From an uncultured bacterium (GTDB lineage Bacteria; Bacillota; Clostridia; Lachnospirales; Lachnospiraceae), in the NCBI GenBank assembly GCA_905215405.1, contig CAJMQE010000029.1, positions 1 through 40,212 of the forward strand: a stretch of DNA of 40,212 nt. The letters are read 5' to 3'. The translations under genes and the position numbers were made by a program. The first letter of the stretch is position 1. The number at the start of each line of letters is the position of its first letter. This document shows, in pieces, positions 25,328 through 34,110 of the stretch. The notes beneath the pieces are model-generated. The model worked only from the letters and a program-made list of their open reading frames with translations, had not been told where the DNA came from and searched no databases.

Positions 25328-26758
25328 TCAGTTTTGTCCGGAATAGAGCACCTGTGCCAAAAGTTCCACTCCCTGTTTCATAGTATTTATTTCCATATTT
25401 CCATATCCAAATACCAGTTCATTTTCATACTTTGTACTTTCCATTCTATCCAACAGATGACTCTCTACAGAAGTAATTTCAATTCCAGCTCTATGTATTT
25501 TCTCCATCAGCGACTCCTGTAAGCTGACACCTGAAAATGCTGCCACCAAGTGCAGACCCGCTGCTGCTCCCGTAATATGGACCCGCTCACCAAATGTGTT
25601 CTGTAAACAACTGATCAATAAATTCCGTTTGTGATGATAATGTTTTCTCATCCGCTCCAGATGTAATTCAAATGCACCACTTTCGAGAAATTCAGCCAGT
25701 GTCCTCTGTTCCAGCTCTGTGGAATGGATATCTGACAAATACTTTGATTCACACATTTTTTTACGTAACTTTGCAGGCAGTACCATATAACCGATTCTTA
25801 ATGATGGCATCAGCGTCTTTGAAAACGTTCCAACATAAATCACGCGATCTGGTGCCATACTCTGTATCGATTCCGTTGAATATCCATCAAATCTGAACTC
25901 ACTGTCATAGTCATCCTCCACAATATAGGAATCTTTCTGACTGACATAGTTCATGAGCGCGACTCTTCTGGATGCGGTCAGCACACTCCCAGTTGGAAAC
26001 TGATGACTTGGTGTAGTAAAGATCAATGCTGGCGCCTGACTTTTCTGCGGCAGTGCCTCTGGGTTCAGCCCATTTTCATCAAGCGGCACTGACTGCATGG
26101 ATACAGCATTTTTTTCAAGCGTATTTTTCAGTCCCAAACTTAACGGATCCTCTACTGCCACATACTCATGTGTTCCAACAAGCTGACAAAGCAGATGAAA
26201 TGCCTGTGCAGCACCATTTGTGATCAGAATATTATCCGGCTCTGCCAGTGTTCCACGTGCCCGGTTCAGGTAGTCCGCTAGCGCCTTACGAAGATGTAGA
26301 TCCCCCTGTGGGTTCTGATAGTCCATCTGCTCCGGCTGTATATCCAATGCGACTTTATGATACATCTGTCCCCATTTTCTGACTGGAATACAGGACAGAT
26401 CTGGAATTCCTGTCCGAAAAGAAACCCTGGTCAAAGTTCTTTTTCCCCCTTCGGATCCCGCAGATTCCTTGCTTTGACTGAATCCGTCACTTTCCGCTGT
26501 ATGTTTACTGAGTACCAGTCCGGTATTGACATATGTTCCTGCTCCGCTTCTTGTATACACATACCCTTCCGCCGCCAGCTGGTCATAGCACTCCAGAATC
26601 ACATTTCGTGCTACATGCAGTTCTTCTGACAATTGCCGTGTAGATGGCAGTCTTGTATTCCCCTTGATCTTTCCTGCCAGAATATCCTGTCTGATTGATC
26701 TGTATATTTGCCTGAATAAAGCGACTTTACTCTCTCTGTCAAATGTTACATGAATCAT
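25328..26758 (-). CDS. MocR/PdxR-family regulator (GntR HTH fused to an aminotransferase-like domain)
   Basis: A 476-residue regulator. An N-terminal GntR winged helix (about 8-75, with GNTRLPSTRQLSEELHVARN) joins a fold-type I aminotransferase-like domain with ITNGAAQAFHLLCQL, VEDDYDSEFRF and the PLP-lysine motif GTFSKTLMPSLRIGYM. MocR proteins sense PLP or an amino-acid adduct. It is divergent from a LysE-type exporter with a 116-bp shared regulatory region, a usual pairing in which the regulator controls the transporter. GGAGG sits 5 nt before the ATG. Confidence 0.9.
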   Translation of the reverse strand: MIHVTFDRESKVALFRQIYRSIRQDILAGKIKGNTRLPSTRQLSEELHVARNVILECYDQLAAEGYVYTRSGAGTYVNTGLVLSKHTAESDGFSQSKESAGSEGGKRTLTRVSFRTGIPDLSCIPVRKWGQMYHKVALDIQPEQMDYQNPQGDLHLRKALADYLNRARGTLAEPDNILITNGAAQAFHLLCQLVGTHEYVAVEDPLSLGLKNTLEKNAVSMQSVPLDENGLNPEALPQKSQAPALIFTTPSHQFPTGSVLTASRRVALMNYVSQKDSYIVEDDYDSEFRFDGYSTESIQSMAPDRVIYVGTFSKTLMPSLRIGYMVLPAKLRKKMCESKYLSDIHSTELEQRTLAEFLESGAFELHLERMRKHYHHKRNLLISCLQNTFGERVHITGAAAGLHLVAAFSGVSLQESLMEKIHRAGIEITSVESHLLDRMESTKYENELVFGYGNMEINTMKQGVELLAQVLYSGQN

Positions 26759-26775
26759 TTCTGCCTCCTGCCACA

Positions 26776-26807
26776 AACTGGTTCCTTCAAATTCAATTGC
26801 AACTGGT
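26776..26807. promoter_or_regulatory. candidate MocR operator direct repeats
   Basis: Two copies of AACTGGT (26776-26782 and 26801-26807) in the same orientation, 25 bp apart, lie between the divergent MocR and LysE genes, just ahead of a TATAAC-like box (26838-26843). MocR-type regulators commonly bind spaced direct repeats. Assignment is by position and pattern only. Confidence 0.45.
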
Positions 26808-26874
26808 ACTTTTTCACACCACTTCTTTATGCTACATTATAACGCAGATTAAAAAGCCCAACAAGGAGGACGCT

Positions 26875-27513
26875 ATGAATACTCTATCTTTTTTTACAAC
26901 CTCAATGATCATAATTTTACTACCTGGAACCGGTGTTCTCTATACCATATCCACCGGCCTTACCCATGGAAAAAAAGCTGCTGTACTGGCCACCTTTGGC
27001 TGCACTGCAGGAATCATTCCACATCTGTTACTGAGCACGCTTCTGTCCACCTGTCTTTTGCAAATGGGCAGTCTGCTCTTCAATCTGATCAAAATTGCTG
27101 GTGCCCTTTACCTGTTCTATCTTGGCATCAGCATGCTCCTCTCACCGGTTGACACTGCAATTCCTGCATCAACGACCGAACAGACGGAAGCTCAGCAAAA
27201 ATCCAAGGTCATCCGCCATGCAATTCTGATTAACCTGTTGAACCCTAAGTTAACGATCTTCTTCTTTTCCTTTCTGCCTCAGTATGTCAATACCAGTATC
27301 CACTCCGGCCAACCGTATTTTCTGCTTCAGTTTCTTATACCTGGCGGTCTTTTTATGCTGCTTACCCTTCTGGTCTTTCTTGGCTATGGAATGCTAGCTG
27401 GTGTCGCAAAAAACTTTCTGGAGTCTTCGCCCAGAATCCGAAAAGGTATGCAGACTCTGTTCGGTATTCTCTTCCTGTTATTTGCTCTGCAGCTTGGCCT
27501 ATCTCAACTGTAA
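26875..27513 (+). CDS. LysE/RhtB-family amino-acid exporter
   Basis: A 212-residue inner-membrane protein with about six helices. Family signatures are the N-terminal LLPGTGVLYTISTGLTHG (the PGP-like loop of RhtB proteins), GCTAGIIPHLLLS, AGALYLFYLGISML and LINLLNPKLTIFFFSFLPQ. It probably exports an amino acid or derivative. AAGGAGG lies 6 nt before the ATG at 26875. The longer open frame upstream (from 26743) covers the intergenic control region and is not used. Divergence from the MocR gene suggests induction by a PLP-reactive amine or amino acid. Confidence 0.9.
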   Translation: MNTLSFFTTSMIIILLPGTGVLYTISTGLTHGKKAAVLATFGCTAGIIPHLLLSTLLSTCLLQMGSLLFNLIKIAGALYLFYLGISMLLSPVDTAIPASTTEQTEAQQKSKVIRHAILINLLNPKLTIFFFSFLPQYVNTSIHSGQPYFLLQFLIPGGLFMLLTLLVFLGYGMLAGVAKNFLESSPRIRKGMQTLFGILFLLFALQLGLSQL

Positions 27514-27643
27514 CATCTTTCGTCTGGCTCCCTAATTAATATCTGATTAAAAGTGTGGGATTCTTCTTTTTCTGAAGCAGCTTCCTGACTAGTCGCTTCT
27601 GTTCTGATAAACAAGAAAATATAATGTTACCAAAAAACATATA

Positions 27644-27680
27644 TTGACATTTTTACTCATTAATAGTAGGTATATATATA
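27644..27680 (+). promoter_or_regulatory. candidate promoter of the K+/phosphate/pyruvate kinase operon
   Basis: A perfect TTGACA (27644-27649) is followed by an AT-rich TATATATATA tract (27671-27680). At 17-bp spacing the -10 box (TAGGTA) is poor, so spacing or activation may be unusual. The leader before the first gene would be only about 30 nt, too short for a c-di-AMP riboswitch, which often precedes ktr genes. Confidence 0.35.
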
Positions 27681-27709
27681 AAGACATTTTTGAGAAAGGA
27701 GAAAAATTC

Positions 27710-28135
27710 ATGAGAAGAAATACCAAAAAACTGACTGGGATCCTTATCCTGTTTTTTTTCTACATAATCCTTTCTCTTTTTTCAATTTTTGATGAATCAG
27801 GTCTGCAGACTGCTTCCAATACAGTTATGCACGAAGAGTCTGCCTCTGACACGAATGTTCTTCAATCTGACCGGTCCGATGTATGTCCTGATACAAGCAT
27901 CTGGATGGAAAACGGTATAAAAATCTTCTCGATTCAGAATCTTCGGAGTAATACAATCAAATTAAACCTTTCCGTTTATGTATTCTTTTATTGTCCATTA
28001 CTCTTCTTATGTCTTTTTTTCAAAAAGGTCTATGGAACTTATCTTGCAGAAAATCTATATCCCTTAGCACAATTCATGTGCGAATTAATCACACGCCTAA
28101 AAAAGGATGGAAAAAAACGAGTTCTGACTTTCTAA
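27710..28135 (+). CDS. small membrane protein heading the ktr operon
   Basis: A 141-residue protein with a basic N-terminus, a first hydrophobic helix (about 9-27), a polar acidic loop of about 60 residues and a second helix (about 88-105), ending in a Lys-rich tail. The middle loop is likely outside the cell. I do not recognise the family. It precedes the K+ transporter genes on the same strand with its own AAAGGAG site, so an accessory role in ion uptake is a guess from position. Confidence 0.65.
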   Translation: MRRNTKKLTGILILFFFYIILSLFSIFDESGLQTASNTVMHEESASDTNVLQSDRSDVCPDTSIWMENGIKIFSIQNLRSNTIKLNLSVYVFFYCPLLFLCLFFKKVYGTYLAENLYPLAQFMCELITRLKKDGKKRVLTF

Positions 28136-28164
28136 TCTCATAATAAAATAGAAAGCAGGAAACC

Positions 28165-28311
28165 ATGATATATAATCAAACTCTCATCAGGATTGCCCTT
28201 ATCGTAATCTTTTTATTTGTGTACCTTGCGCTCCGGCTGAGGTGGCAATCTAAAAGTAACTGGCATAGAACATGTTTCATTCAGCGAAAGGAGTCCTATG
28301 AACTATCTTAA
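28165..28311 (+). CDS. 48-residue single-pass membrane peptide overlapping ktrB
   Basis: A short frame from the ATG at 28165 (AGGA site upstream) encodes one hydrophobic helix (about 8-23, IRIALIVIFLFVYLALRL) and a basic, Cys-containing tail. It overlaps the TrkH/KtrB start codon by 14 nt, and the ktrB ribosome site lies inside it, which suggests translational coupling. Position and topology recall small transporter subunits such as KdpF, but there is no sequence basis for homology. Confidence 0.5.
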   Translation: MIYNQTLIRIALIVIFLFVYLALRLRWQSKSNWHRTCFIQRKESYELS

Positions 28312-29602
28312 GAAATTTTTCCAGAAGAAGTCTCCTGGTCTGCTGATCACTATCGGATTTGCCCTGGTGATTCTGACCGGATCCCTACTTCTGCTGCTTC
28401 CATTTTCTGTCAAAAATGGAGCCGAAGTCTCTTTTATTGACGCTTTATTTACATCGACAAGTGCTGTATGCGTGACCGGGCTGATCTCTATTGACACCGC
28501 TGATCATTTTACTGCCTTTGGACAGACCGTTGTCGCTCTGCTCATACAGACTGGCGGTCTTGGCGTTACATCCATTGGTGTCGGGCTGATTCTTGCCGCC
28601 GGCAAACGGGTCAGTATCAAAAGCCGGATGATGGTAAAGGAAGCTTTTAATATTGATAACTATCAGGGCATTGTGCGTCTGGTAAAATCAGTTCTCCTCC
28701 TGACGCTTTGTTTTGAGGGGGCAGGAGCCCTCCTAAGCTTTGTTGTATTTATACAGGACTATCCTCCACTTCATGCCCTTGGCATCAGCATTTTTCATTC
28801 CATTGCCGCATTCAACAACTCAGGTTTTGACATTTTGGGTGGATTACATAATCTCATTCCCTATCAAGACAACATCCTTCTCAACCTGACCACTAGTTTT
28901 CTGATTATTATGGGTGGGCTCGGTTTTCTTGTCATACTTGATATAATCCGACACCATTCCTTTCGGAAACTGTCGCTCCATTCAAAAGTAGTACTGACTA
29001 CAAGTAGTATTTTGCTTGTGGCCGGCACGTTACTTTTGAAGATTACCGAACCTATTTCCTGGCTCGGAGCCTTTTTTCAAAGCGTTTCTGCAAGGACAGC
29101 CGGTTTTTCCACCTATCCAATTGGGACCTTTACGAATGCGGGACTTTTTACACTTTGTATTTTAATGTTTATCGGTGCTTCTCCCGGATCGACCGGTGGT
29201 GGTATTAAGACCAGCACATTTTTTGTCCTGATACAAGCCGCCAGAAGTACCTGCACAGAAACAACCACGACTGCATTTCACAGGAGCATTTCAAAGCAGA
29301 ACATCTCAAAGGCCAGCATGATCACAATTCTGTCTGCCACAGTCGTATGCGTTGCAACTTTTCTAATGTGTATCATAGAACCACAATTGAGCTTTATGCA
29401 GCTGTTCTTTGAAGTTGTTTCAGCATTTGGCACTGTCGGCCTTTCGACCGGAATCACACCATCGCTCAGCAGTGCGGCCAAAGTCGTTTTGATCTGCGTA
29501 ATGTTCACTGGACGACTTGGTGCATTTACCCTGCTATCCATGTGGATCAGCCATCCAAAACAGCGGGCACGTTACTCAGAAGAAAACATTTCCATCGGAT
29601 AA
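28298..29602 (+). CDS. ktrB: TrkH/KtrB-family potassium uptake channel subunit
   Basis: A 434-residue integral membrane protein, the ion-conducting subunit of a Ktr/Trk system. Four pore-loop motifs of the K+ channel-like repeats are present: TSTSAVCVTGL, AFNNSGFDILGG, SARTAGFSTY and FGTVGLSTG. Size and absence of the extra N-terminal helices fit KtrB rather than proteobacterial TrkH. AAAGGAG lies 7 nt before the ATG. It is followed after 16 bp by the matching regulatory subunit. Na+ coupling is usual for KtrB but cannot be read here. Confidence 0.93.
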   Translation: MNYLKKFFQKKSPGLLITIGFALVILTGSLLLLLPFSVKNGAEVSFIDALFTSTSAVCVTGLISIDTADHFTAFGQTVVALLIQTGGLGVTSIGVGLILAAGKRVSIKSRMMVKEAFNIDNYQGIVRLVKSVLLLTLCFEGAGALLSFVVFIQDYPPLHALGISIFHSIAAFNNSGFDILGGLHNLIPYQDNILLNLTTSFLIIMGGLGFLVILDIIRHHSFRKLSLHSKVVLTTSSILLVAGTLLLKITEPISWLGAFFQSVSARTAGFSTYPIGTFTNAGLFTLCILMFIGASPGSTGGGIKTSTFFVLIQAARSTCTETTTTAFHRSISKQNISKASMITILSATVVCVATFLMCIIEPQLSFMQLFFEVVSAFGTVGLSTGITPSLSSAAKVVLICVMFTGRLGAFTLLSMWISHPKQRARYSEENISIG

Positions 29603-29618
29603 AAGGAGGATATGAATC

Positions 29619-30296
29619 ATGAAAAAGAAAGAATCAGCTACATCCTATGGTGTTATCGGCCTCGGCCGTTTTGGCACCGCATTAGCCACCATGCTGGCAA
29701 AGTCTGAGAAGGAAGTCATCGTCGTCGACCAAGATGAAAATAAGATCCGTCAATTAAGACAATATACTGATTATGCTTTTGTCGTAGATGATCTCAGTAC
29801 TGAAACTTTACAGGAAATCGGAATTCAAAATTGTGACGTCGTCATCATCTGTATTGGTGAAAAAGTCGATGTCAGCATTCTGACAACCATGCGTGTGATA
29901 GAACTACAAGTACCAAGAGTCATCGTTAAGGCATGCAGTCTGGAACAGGGTGCAGTGTTAAAAAAAATAGGTGCAGAAGTTGTCTATCCGGAAAAAGATA
30001 TGGCACTCAGAGTCGGAAAGAAACTGTTATCTAATAATTTTCTGGATTATATTTCTCTGGATAACAGTGTCGAAATACGTCAGATCTCGATCTCTGATGA
30101 AATGGTAGGACATAGTCTGGAAGAACTTAAAATCCGAAAAAAATACGGACTTAATATCATTGCAATCGAAAATAATGGGGAAACGACCATCGAAGTCCTC
30201 CCTGAGTACCTGTTCCAGCACAATGATATCGTTGTCGTAATCGGAAAAGTCAGCCATATAGATGAATTTGAAAAGCAACAGGTATTCCACAAATGA
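29619..30296 (+). CDS. ktrA: KtrA/TrkA potassium uptake regulatory subunit
   Basis: A 225-residue cytosolic RCK protein. The N-terminal Rossmann domain has GVIGLGRFGTALA (11-23) and IVVDQDENK with the acidic residue at the end of the second strand, typical for nucleotide binding. A C-terminal TrkA-C domain (about 145-220) follows. It gates KtrB in response to ATP/ADP or NAD(H), and in Firmicutes TrkA-C domains can bind c-di-AMP. Its stop overlaps the start of the phosphate transporter by 4 nt (ATGA). Confidence 0.93.
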   Translation: MKKKESATSYGVIGLGRFGTALATMLAKSEKEVIVVDQDENKIRQLRQYTDYAFVVDDLSTETLQEIGIQNCDVVIICIGEKVDVSILTTMRVIELQVPRVIVKACSLEQGAVLKKIGAEVVYPEKDMALRVGKKLLSNNFLDYISLDNSVEIRQISISDEMVGHSLEELKIRKKYGLNIIAIENNGETTIEVLPEYLFQHNDIVVVIGKVSHIDEFEKQQVFHK

Positions 30297-31348
30297 ATCT
30301 GTCCTTTTCTTATTTCTGGAATGAACTCATACATAATCCGGTTCTGGCAATCGCTATTTTTCTTACGTTGGGAGTCATTTTCGTCAATGGCTGGACCGAT
30401 GCTCCCAACGCAATTGCCACCTGCGTTACCACCCGGTGTCTGCATGTAAGAACAGCAATTATGATGAGTGCTGTATGCAATTTTTGCGGTGTTCTTGTTA
30501 TGACACAGATCAATAGTTCTGTTGCCTCTACCATCAGCAACATGGTGGATTTTGGTGACCACTCCGGAGAGGCACTCATTGCGCTTTGTGCAGCTCTCTT
30601 ATCCATCGTTATCTACAGTGTTGTGGCCTCGTTCTTCGGTATTCCGACCAGTGAGAGCCATAGCCTGATTGCCGGTCTTTCTGGTGCTGCCATCGCCATT
30701 CATCACGGGCTCGACGGAATCAATTTTACAGAGTGGAGCAAAGTCCTATATGGGCTGGCACTCAGTCTGATTCTGGGATTTCTGACCGGTTGGATCGTCT
30801 GCCGACTGATTACTGCTCTCTGCCGTAACCTGGATCGCAGAAAAACAAATCATTTCTTCCGCAATGCACAGATTGCAGGGGCTGCTGCTATGAGTTTTAT
30901 GCATGGAGCGCAGGATGGACAGAAATTTATTGGTGTTCTTTTTCTCGGGCTGGCTTTTGCAAATGGACACGGCTCCGTCAGTGGTATGACAATTCCTGTA
31001 TGGCTGATGCTTTTATGCAGTATTGTCATGGCGCTCGGTACCAGTGTTGGCGGAGAAAAAATCATCAAATCCGTTGGTATGGATATGGTTAAGTTAGAGT
31101 GTTACCAAGGTTTCTGTGCGGATCTTGCCGGTGCGCTCTGTCTGCTCTATTCCAGCATTTTTGGCATTCCGGTATCGACTACACACACAAAGACCAGCGC
31201 CATTATGGGCGTAGGTGTTGTAAAACGAATATCCGCCGTTAACTTCGGTGTCGTTAGAGATATGATGCTAACCTGGATTTTTACCTTTCCGGGCTGTGGC
31301 CTGATCAGCTATATTATGGCAAAACTACTCATGTACTTTTTATCGTAA
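30293..31348 (+). CDS. pit: PiT-family inorganic phosphate transporter
   Basis: A 351-residue multi-pass low-affinity phosphate carrier. The duplicated PiT signature is visible: NGWTDAPNAIAT at residues 32-43 with the conserved Asn/Asp, then PTSESHSLIAGLSGAAIA, and in the second half FMHGAQDGQKFIG and IPVSTTHTKTSAIMGVG. Transport is of phosphate, probably as a metal-phosphate complex or with H+/Na+. It is coupled by ATGA overlap to ktrA, an unusual neighbour, and followed by its normal DUF47 partner. Confidence 0.93.
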   Translation: MNLSFSYFWNELIHNPVLAIAIFLTLGVIFVNGWTDAPNAIATCVTTRCLHVRTAIMMSAVCNFCGVLVMTQINSSVASTISNMVDFGDHSGEALIALCAALLSIVIYSVVASFFGIPTSESHSLIAGLSGAAIAIHHGLDGINFTEWSKVLYGLALSLILGFLTGWIVCRLITALCRNLDRRKTNHFFRNAQIAGAAAMSFMHGAQDGQKFIGVLFLGLAFANGHGSVSGMTIPVWLMLLCSIVMALGTSVGGEKIIKSVGMDMVKLECYQGFCADLAGALCLLYSSIFGIPVSTTHTKTSAIMGVGVVKRISAVNFGVVRDMMLTWIFTFPGCGLISYIMAKLLMYFLS

Positions 31349-31361
31349 AAAAGGAGGAATT

Positions 31362-31985
31362 ATGATAAATAAACAGGATGCATACTATTTTGACAACTTT
31401 ATCGCCTGCCTGCAAATATCCTGCCAGGAGGCCGCATTACTAAAAGAAATTTTGACCGTCTTCCGGCCCTTGGAAATGCCTTATAAATTAAAGCAAATCC
31501 ATGAACTGGAACGTGCAGCCGACGATAAAAAACACGAATTGACCGACCGGCTTGCAAAAGCATTTATTACCCCCATCGAACGGGAAGATATCGCAGAACT
31601 CAGTCAGAATATTGATGAACTGGCAGACAAAATCGAGGAAGTACTGATTCGCATATACATTAACAATGTACAATCTATACGACCGGAAGCTCTCCATCTG
31701 CTCGATATCGTTATCCAGTGCTGCACAGAAGTTTATGACCTGCTCCGGATCTTTCCCGAATTTAAGCACCCTGCCACACTCAAAGAGCATATTATACATA
31801 TAAATTCATTGGAAGAGGATGCTGACCAACTCTATATGACTACCATGCGAGAACTCCATACACAGGAAAAAAATGTCCTGCTCATTCTTGCATGGCGGGA
31901 AATTTACAGTTATCTGGAAAAATGTGCTGATGCCTGTGAACATATTGCTGACACCGTAGGCATGATCATTATGAAAAACTCCTGA
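31362..31985 (+). CDS. DUF47/PhoU-like accessory protein of the phosphate transporter
   Basis: A 207-residue all-helical protein of the DUF47 (Pit accessory, PhoU-like) family. The signature ELERAADDKKHELTDRLAKAFITPIEREDIAELSQ is split around residues 47-83, with LADKIEEVL afterwards and acidic metal-cluster residues in the C-terminal half (INSLEEDADQLY, EKCADACEHIADTV). It usually tunes or is needed for the PiT carrier encoded just upstream. AAAGGAGG precedes the start by 6 nt. Confidence 0.92.
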   Translation: MINKQDAYYFDNFIACLQISCQEAALLKEILTVFRPLEMPYKLKQIHELERAADDKKHELTDRLAKAFITPIEREDIAELSQNIDELADKIEEVLIRIYINNVQSIRPEALHLLDIVIQCCTEVYDLLRIFPEFKHPATLKEHIIHINSLEEDADQLYMTTMRELHTQEKNVLLILAWREIYSYLEKCADACEHIADTVGMIIMKNS

Positions 31986-32046
31986 GAACCTATAACAACG
32001 TAACTCTGCTGATTTTATAAAACTTACAGAAAGGAATAGAGAAACA

Positions 32047-33468
32047 ATGAGAAAAACAAAAATAATCTGTACACTTGGACCCGCTACTGATCAGGAAGGT
32101 ATTATGGACTCTTTAATTCAGGAGGGCATGGATGTTGCTCGATTCAACTTCTCCCATGGTACACACAAAGAACAGAAAACACGACTCGACCAGTTAAAAA
32201 AACTGCGTGAAAAGCATGGAAAGCATATTGCAGCACTACTAGACACAAAGGGACCCGAAATTAGAATTGGCTGTTTTGAAAATCATAAAGTCATTTTGCA
32301 AGAGGGACAGACCTTCACACTAACGACCAAAGATCTGCCGGGCACGCAGGAAAAAGTATCCATCACCTACAAAAATCTGTACCAGGATGTCAAACCAGGC
32401 GATAGTATCCTCATTGATGACGGGCTTGTTGAAATGGAAGTACAGACAATTCGCGGGCAGGATATCGCATGTCTCGTTAAGAATGGAGGTATGATCTCCG
32501 ATCAAAAGGGCGTCAACGTTCCTGGTGTCAGCCTGAACATGACATTTATCAGTAAGAAAGACCTCGATGATCTGATGTTCGGAATCCAGGAAGATTTTGA
32601 TTTTGTTGCCGCTTCTTTTACCCGTACAGCTGATGACATTCGTGCGATCCGTAAAGTATTAAATGATAATGGCGGCAGTTCCATTAACATCATCGCAAAA
32701 ATAGAGAATCAGCAGGGTGTCGATAATATCGATGCCATTATAGATGCTGCCGATGGAATTATGATTGCCCGTGGTGATATGGGGGTCGAAATTCCACTGG
32801 AAAAAGTGCCGATCATTCAGAAAGAAATCATCAAAAAAGTATACCGTGCTGGCAAACAGGTCATTACCGCAACCCAGATGCTCGACTCCATGATGATTCA
32901 TCCTCGGCCAACACGGGCTGAGGCCACTGATGTTGCAAATGCAATTCTACAGGGGACCAGTGCCATTATGCTCTCAGGTGAGACCGCTGCCGGTAATTAT
33001 CCGGTCATAGCCCTGAAAATGATGGTACGTATCACCAATTATACAGAGAAGAACATCGATTACAATGAAATTTTCCGTAGCTCGCAGGAACACGCTGATC
33101 CGGATATTACAAGTGCCATTTCCCACGCCACCTGTATGACCGCCATCGATCTGAAAGCCAATGCCATTCTTGCCGCAAGTAAAACTGGCTGTACCGCAAG
33201 AATGATCAGCCGACACCGGCCAGCCTGTCTGATCTGCGGATGCTCTACCTCAAAAAAAGTCTGCCGGCAGCTGAATTTGTCCTGGGGTGTCTTCCCTATC
33301 TTTATCAAAGAGGAATACAGCTCGGAGATTCTGTGTCTACGGGCAATGGATGCAGCGGAACACTGTGGACTTGTCACTAATGGAGACCGTGTTGTATTTA
33401 CCTGCGGTATTCCTCTTGGTGTTCCAGGCAAGACTAATCTGATCCGTGTCTGCACCATTGGAGAATAA
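32047..33468 (+). CDS. pyk: pyruvate kinase, predicted K+-dependent
   Basis: A 473-residue pyruvate kinase converting phosphoenolpyruvate and ADP to pyruvate and ATP. Motifs include TLGPA, RFNFSHG, LLDTKGPEIRIG, the catalytic lysine stretch IIAKIENQQG, IARGDMGVEIP and ATQMLDSM. E71 in DTKGPEIR corresponds to rabbit Glu117, the residue associated with K+-activated enzymes (Lys in K+-independent ones). The Ile after the Arg differs from the Thr usual in that class. No C-terminal PEP-utiliser extension is present. It closes an operon with K+ and phosphate uptake genes (61-bp gap) and is followed by a terminator. Confidence 0.95.
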   Translation: MRKTKIICTLGPATDQEGIMDSLIQEGMDVARFNFSHGTHKEQKTRLDQLKKLREKHGKHIAALLDTKGPEIRIGCFENHKVILQEGQTFTLTTKDLPGTQEKVSITYKNLYQDVKPGDSILIDDGLVEMEVQTIRGQDIACLVKNGGMISDQKGVNVPGVSLNMTFISKKDLDDLMFGIQEDFDFVAASFTRTADDIRAIRKVLNDNGGSSINIIAKIENQQGVDNIDAIIDAADGIMIARGDMGVEIPLEKVPIIQKEIIKKVYRAGKQVITATQMLDSMMIHPRPTRAEATDVANAILQGTSAIMLSGETAAGNYPVIALKMMVRITNYTEKNIDYNEIFRSSQEHADPDITSAISHATCMTAIDLKANAILAASKTGCTARMISRHRPACLICGCSTSKKVCRQLNLSWGVFPIFIKEEYSSEILCLRAMDAAEHCGLVTNGDRVVFTCGIPLGVPGKTNLIRVCTIGE

Positions 33469-33476
33469 GTAAAATA

Positions 33477-33525
33477 ATAAGCCCGGAACGTCGATGTAAC
33501 TCGACTTCCGGGCTTATATTTTATC
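33477..33525 (+). terminator. intrinsic terminator closing the operon, bidirectional
   Basis: A long stem ATAAGCCCGGAA/TTCCGGGCTTAT with an inner GTCGA/TCGAC stem, followed by a T-rich tract. The mirror A-rich side can also end the convergent gene at 33561. Confidence 0.92.
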
Positions 33526-33560
33526 TGTCTTTTATTTTTCTATCGCACTTTGCTGCTTGC

Positions 33561-33944
33561 TTATTCCTTAAATGCTTCTATCACGCTCTCTATCCCAGTC
33601 TTCTTTGCAATTCTCTGCAATCCTAGATGAACTTCCTCCCTTGAAAAATCATTATTTTTCAGGAATTCATCATCCAATCCATTCAGATATCCATAAAATG
33701 AGACCGCCATACAGATATCGTCCTTCTTTGTATAATCGACAATATCATACAGCATATTTTCTGCCTCATTGATCTTACCATCATTTACAAGTTCCAGCAG
33801 TTTTCGGTACGAACCTTCTGATGCCTGATACTGTTCCTCTAATGGCAGTTCATCTTCAGAAAAGCTTTTTCCTCCCAGTATTTTTATGATCGACTTCACC
33901 ATTTGTTTTATCATGCGCATTAAATAATCCTGTTCAAAATCCAT
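33561..33944 (-). CDS. DUF6483-type protein
   Basis: A 127-residue helical protein that starts MDFEQDYLMRMIKQMVKSI. This opening (acidic start, then DYxMRxIKxM) is one I associate with DUF6483 proteins of Lachnospiraceae. The rest is TPR-like helices (LLELVNDGKINEAENMLYDI). Function is unknown. GGAGGGG lies just before the ATG. Convergent with pyruvate kinase across a shared terminator. Confidence 0.75.
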   Translation of the reverse strand: MDFEQDYLMRMIKQMVKSIIKILGGKSFSEDELPLEEQYQASEGSYRKLLELVNDGKINEAENMLYDIVDYTKKDDICMAVSFYGYLNGLDDEFLKNNDFSREEVHLGLQRIAKKTGIESVIEAFKE

Positions 33945-34110
33945 CTTTTCCCCTCCTGAATCAAGCCACTGTATCTTTGTCTGTTCATTCCTTAGATCCC
34001 ATTCATTTTAACATTTATATCCAGACTTTACTACGCAGATTCGAAATATTTATACAAAAATATTAGGTTACAGTGTCCTGCTCAGGCGGTTTCCCAGTCA
34101 ATGAAAAATC

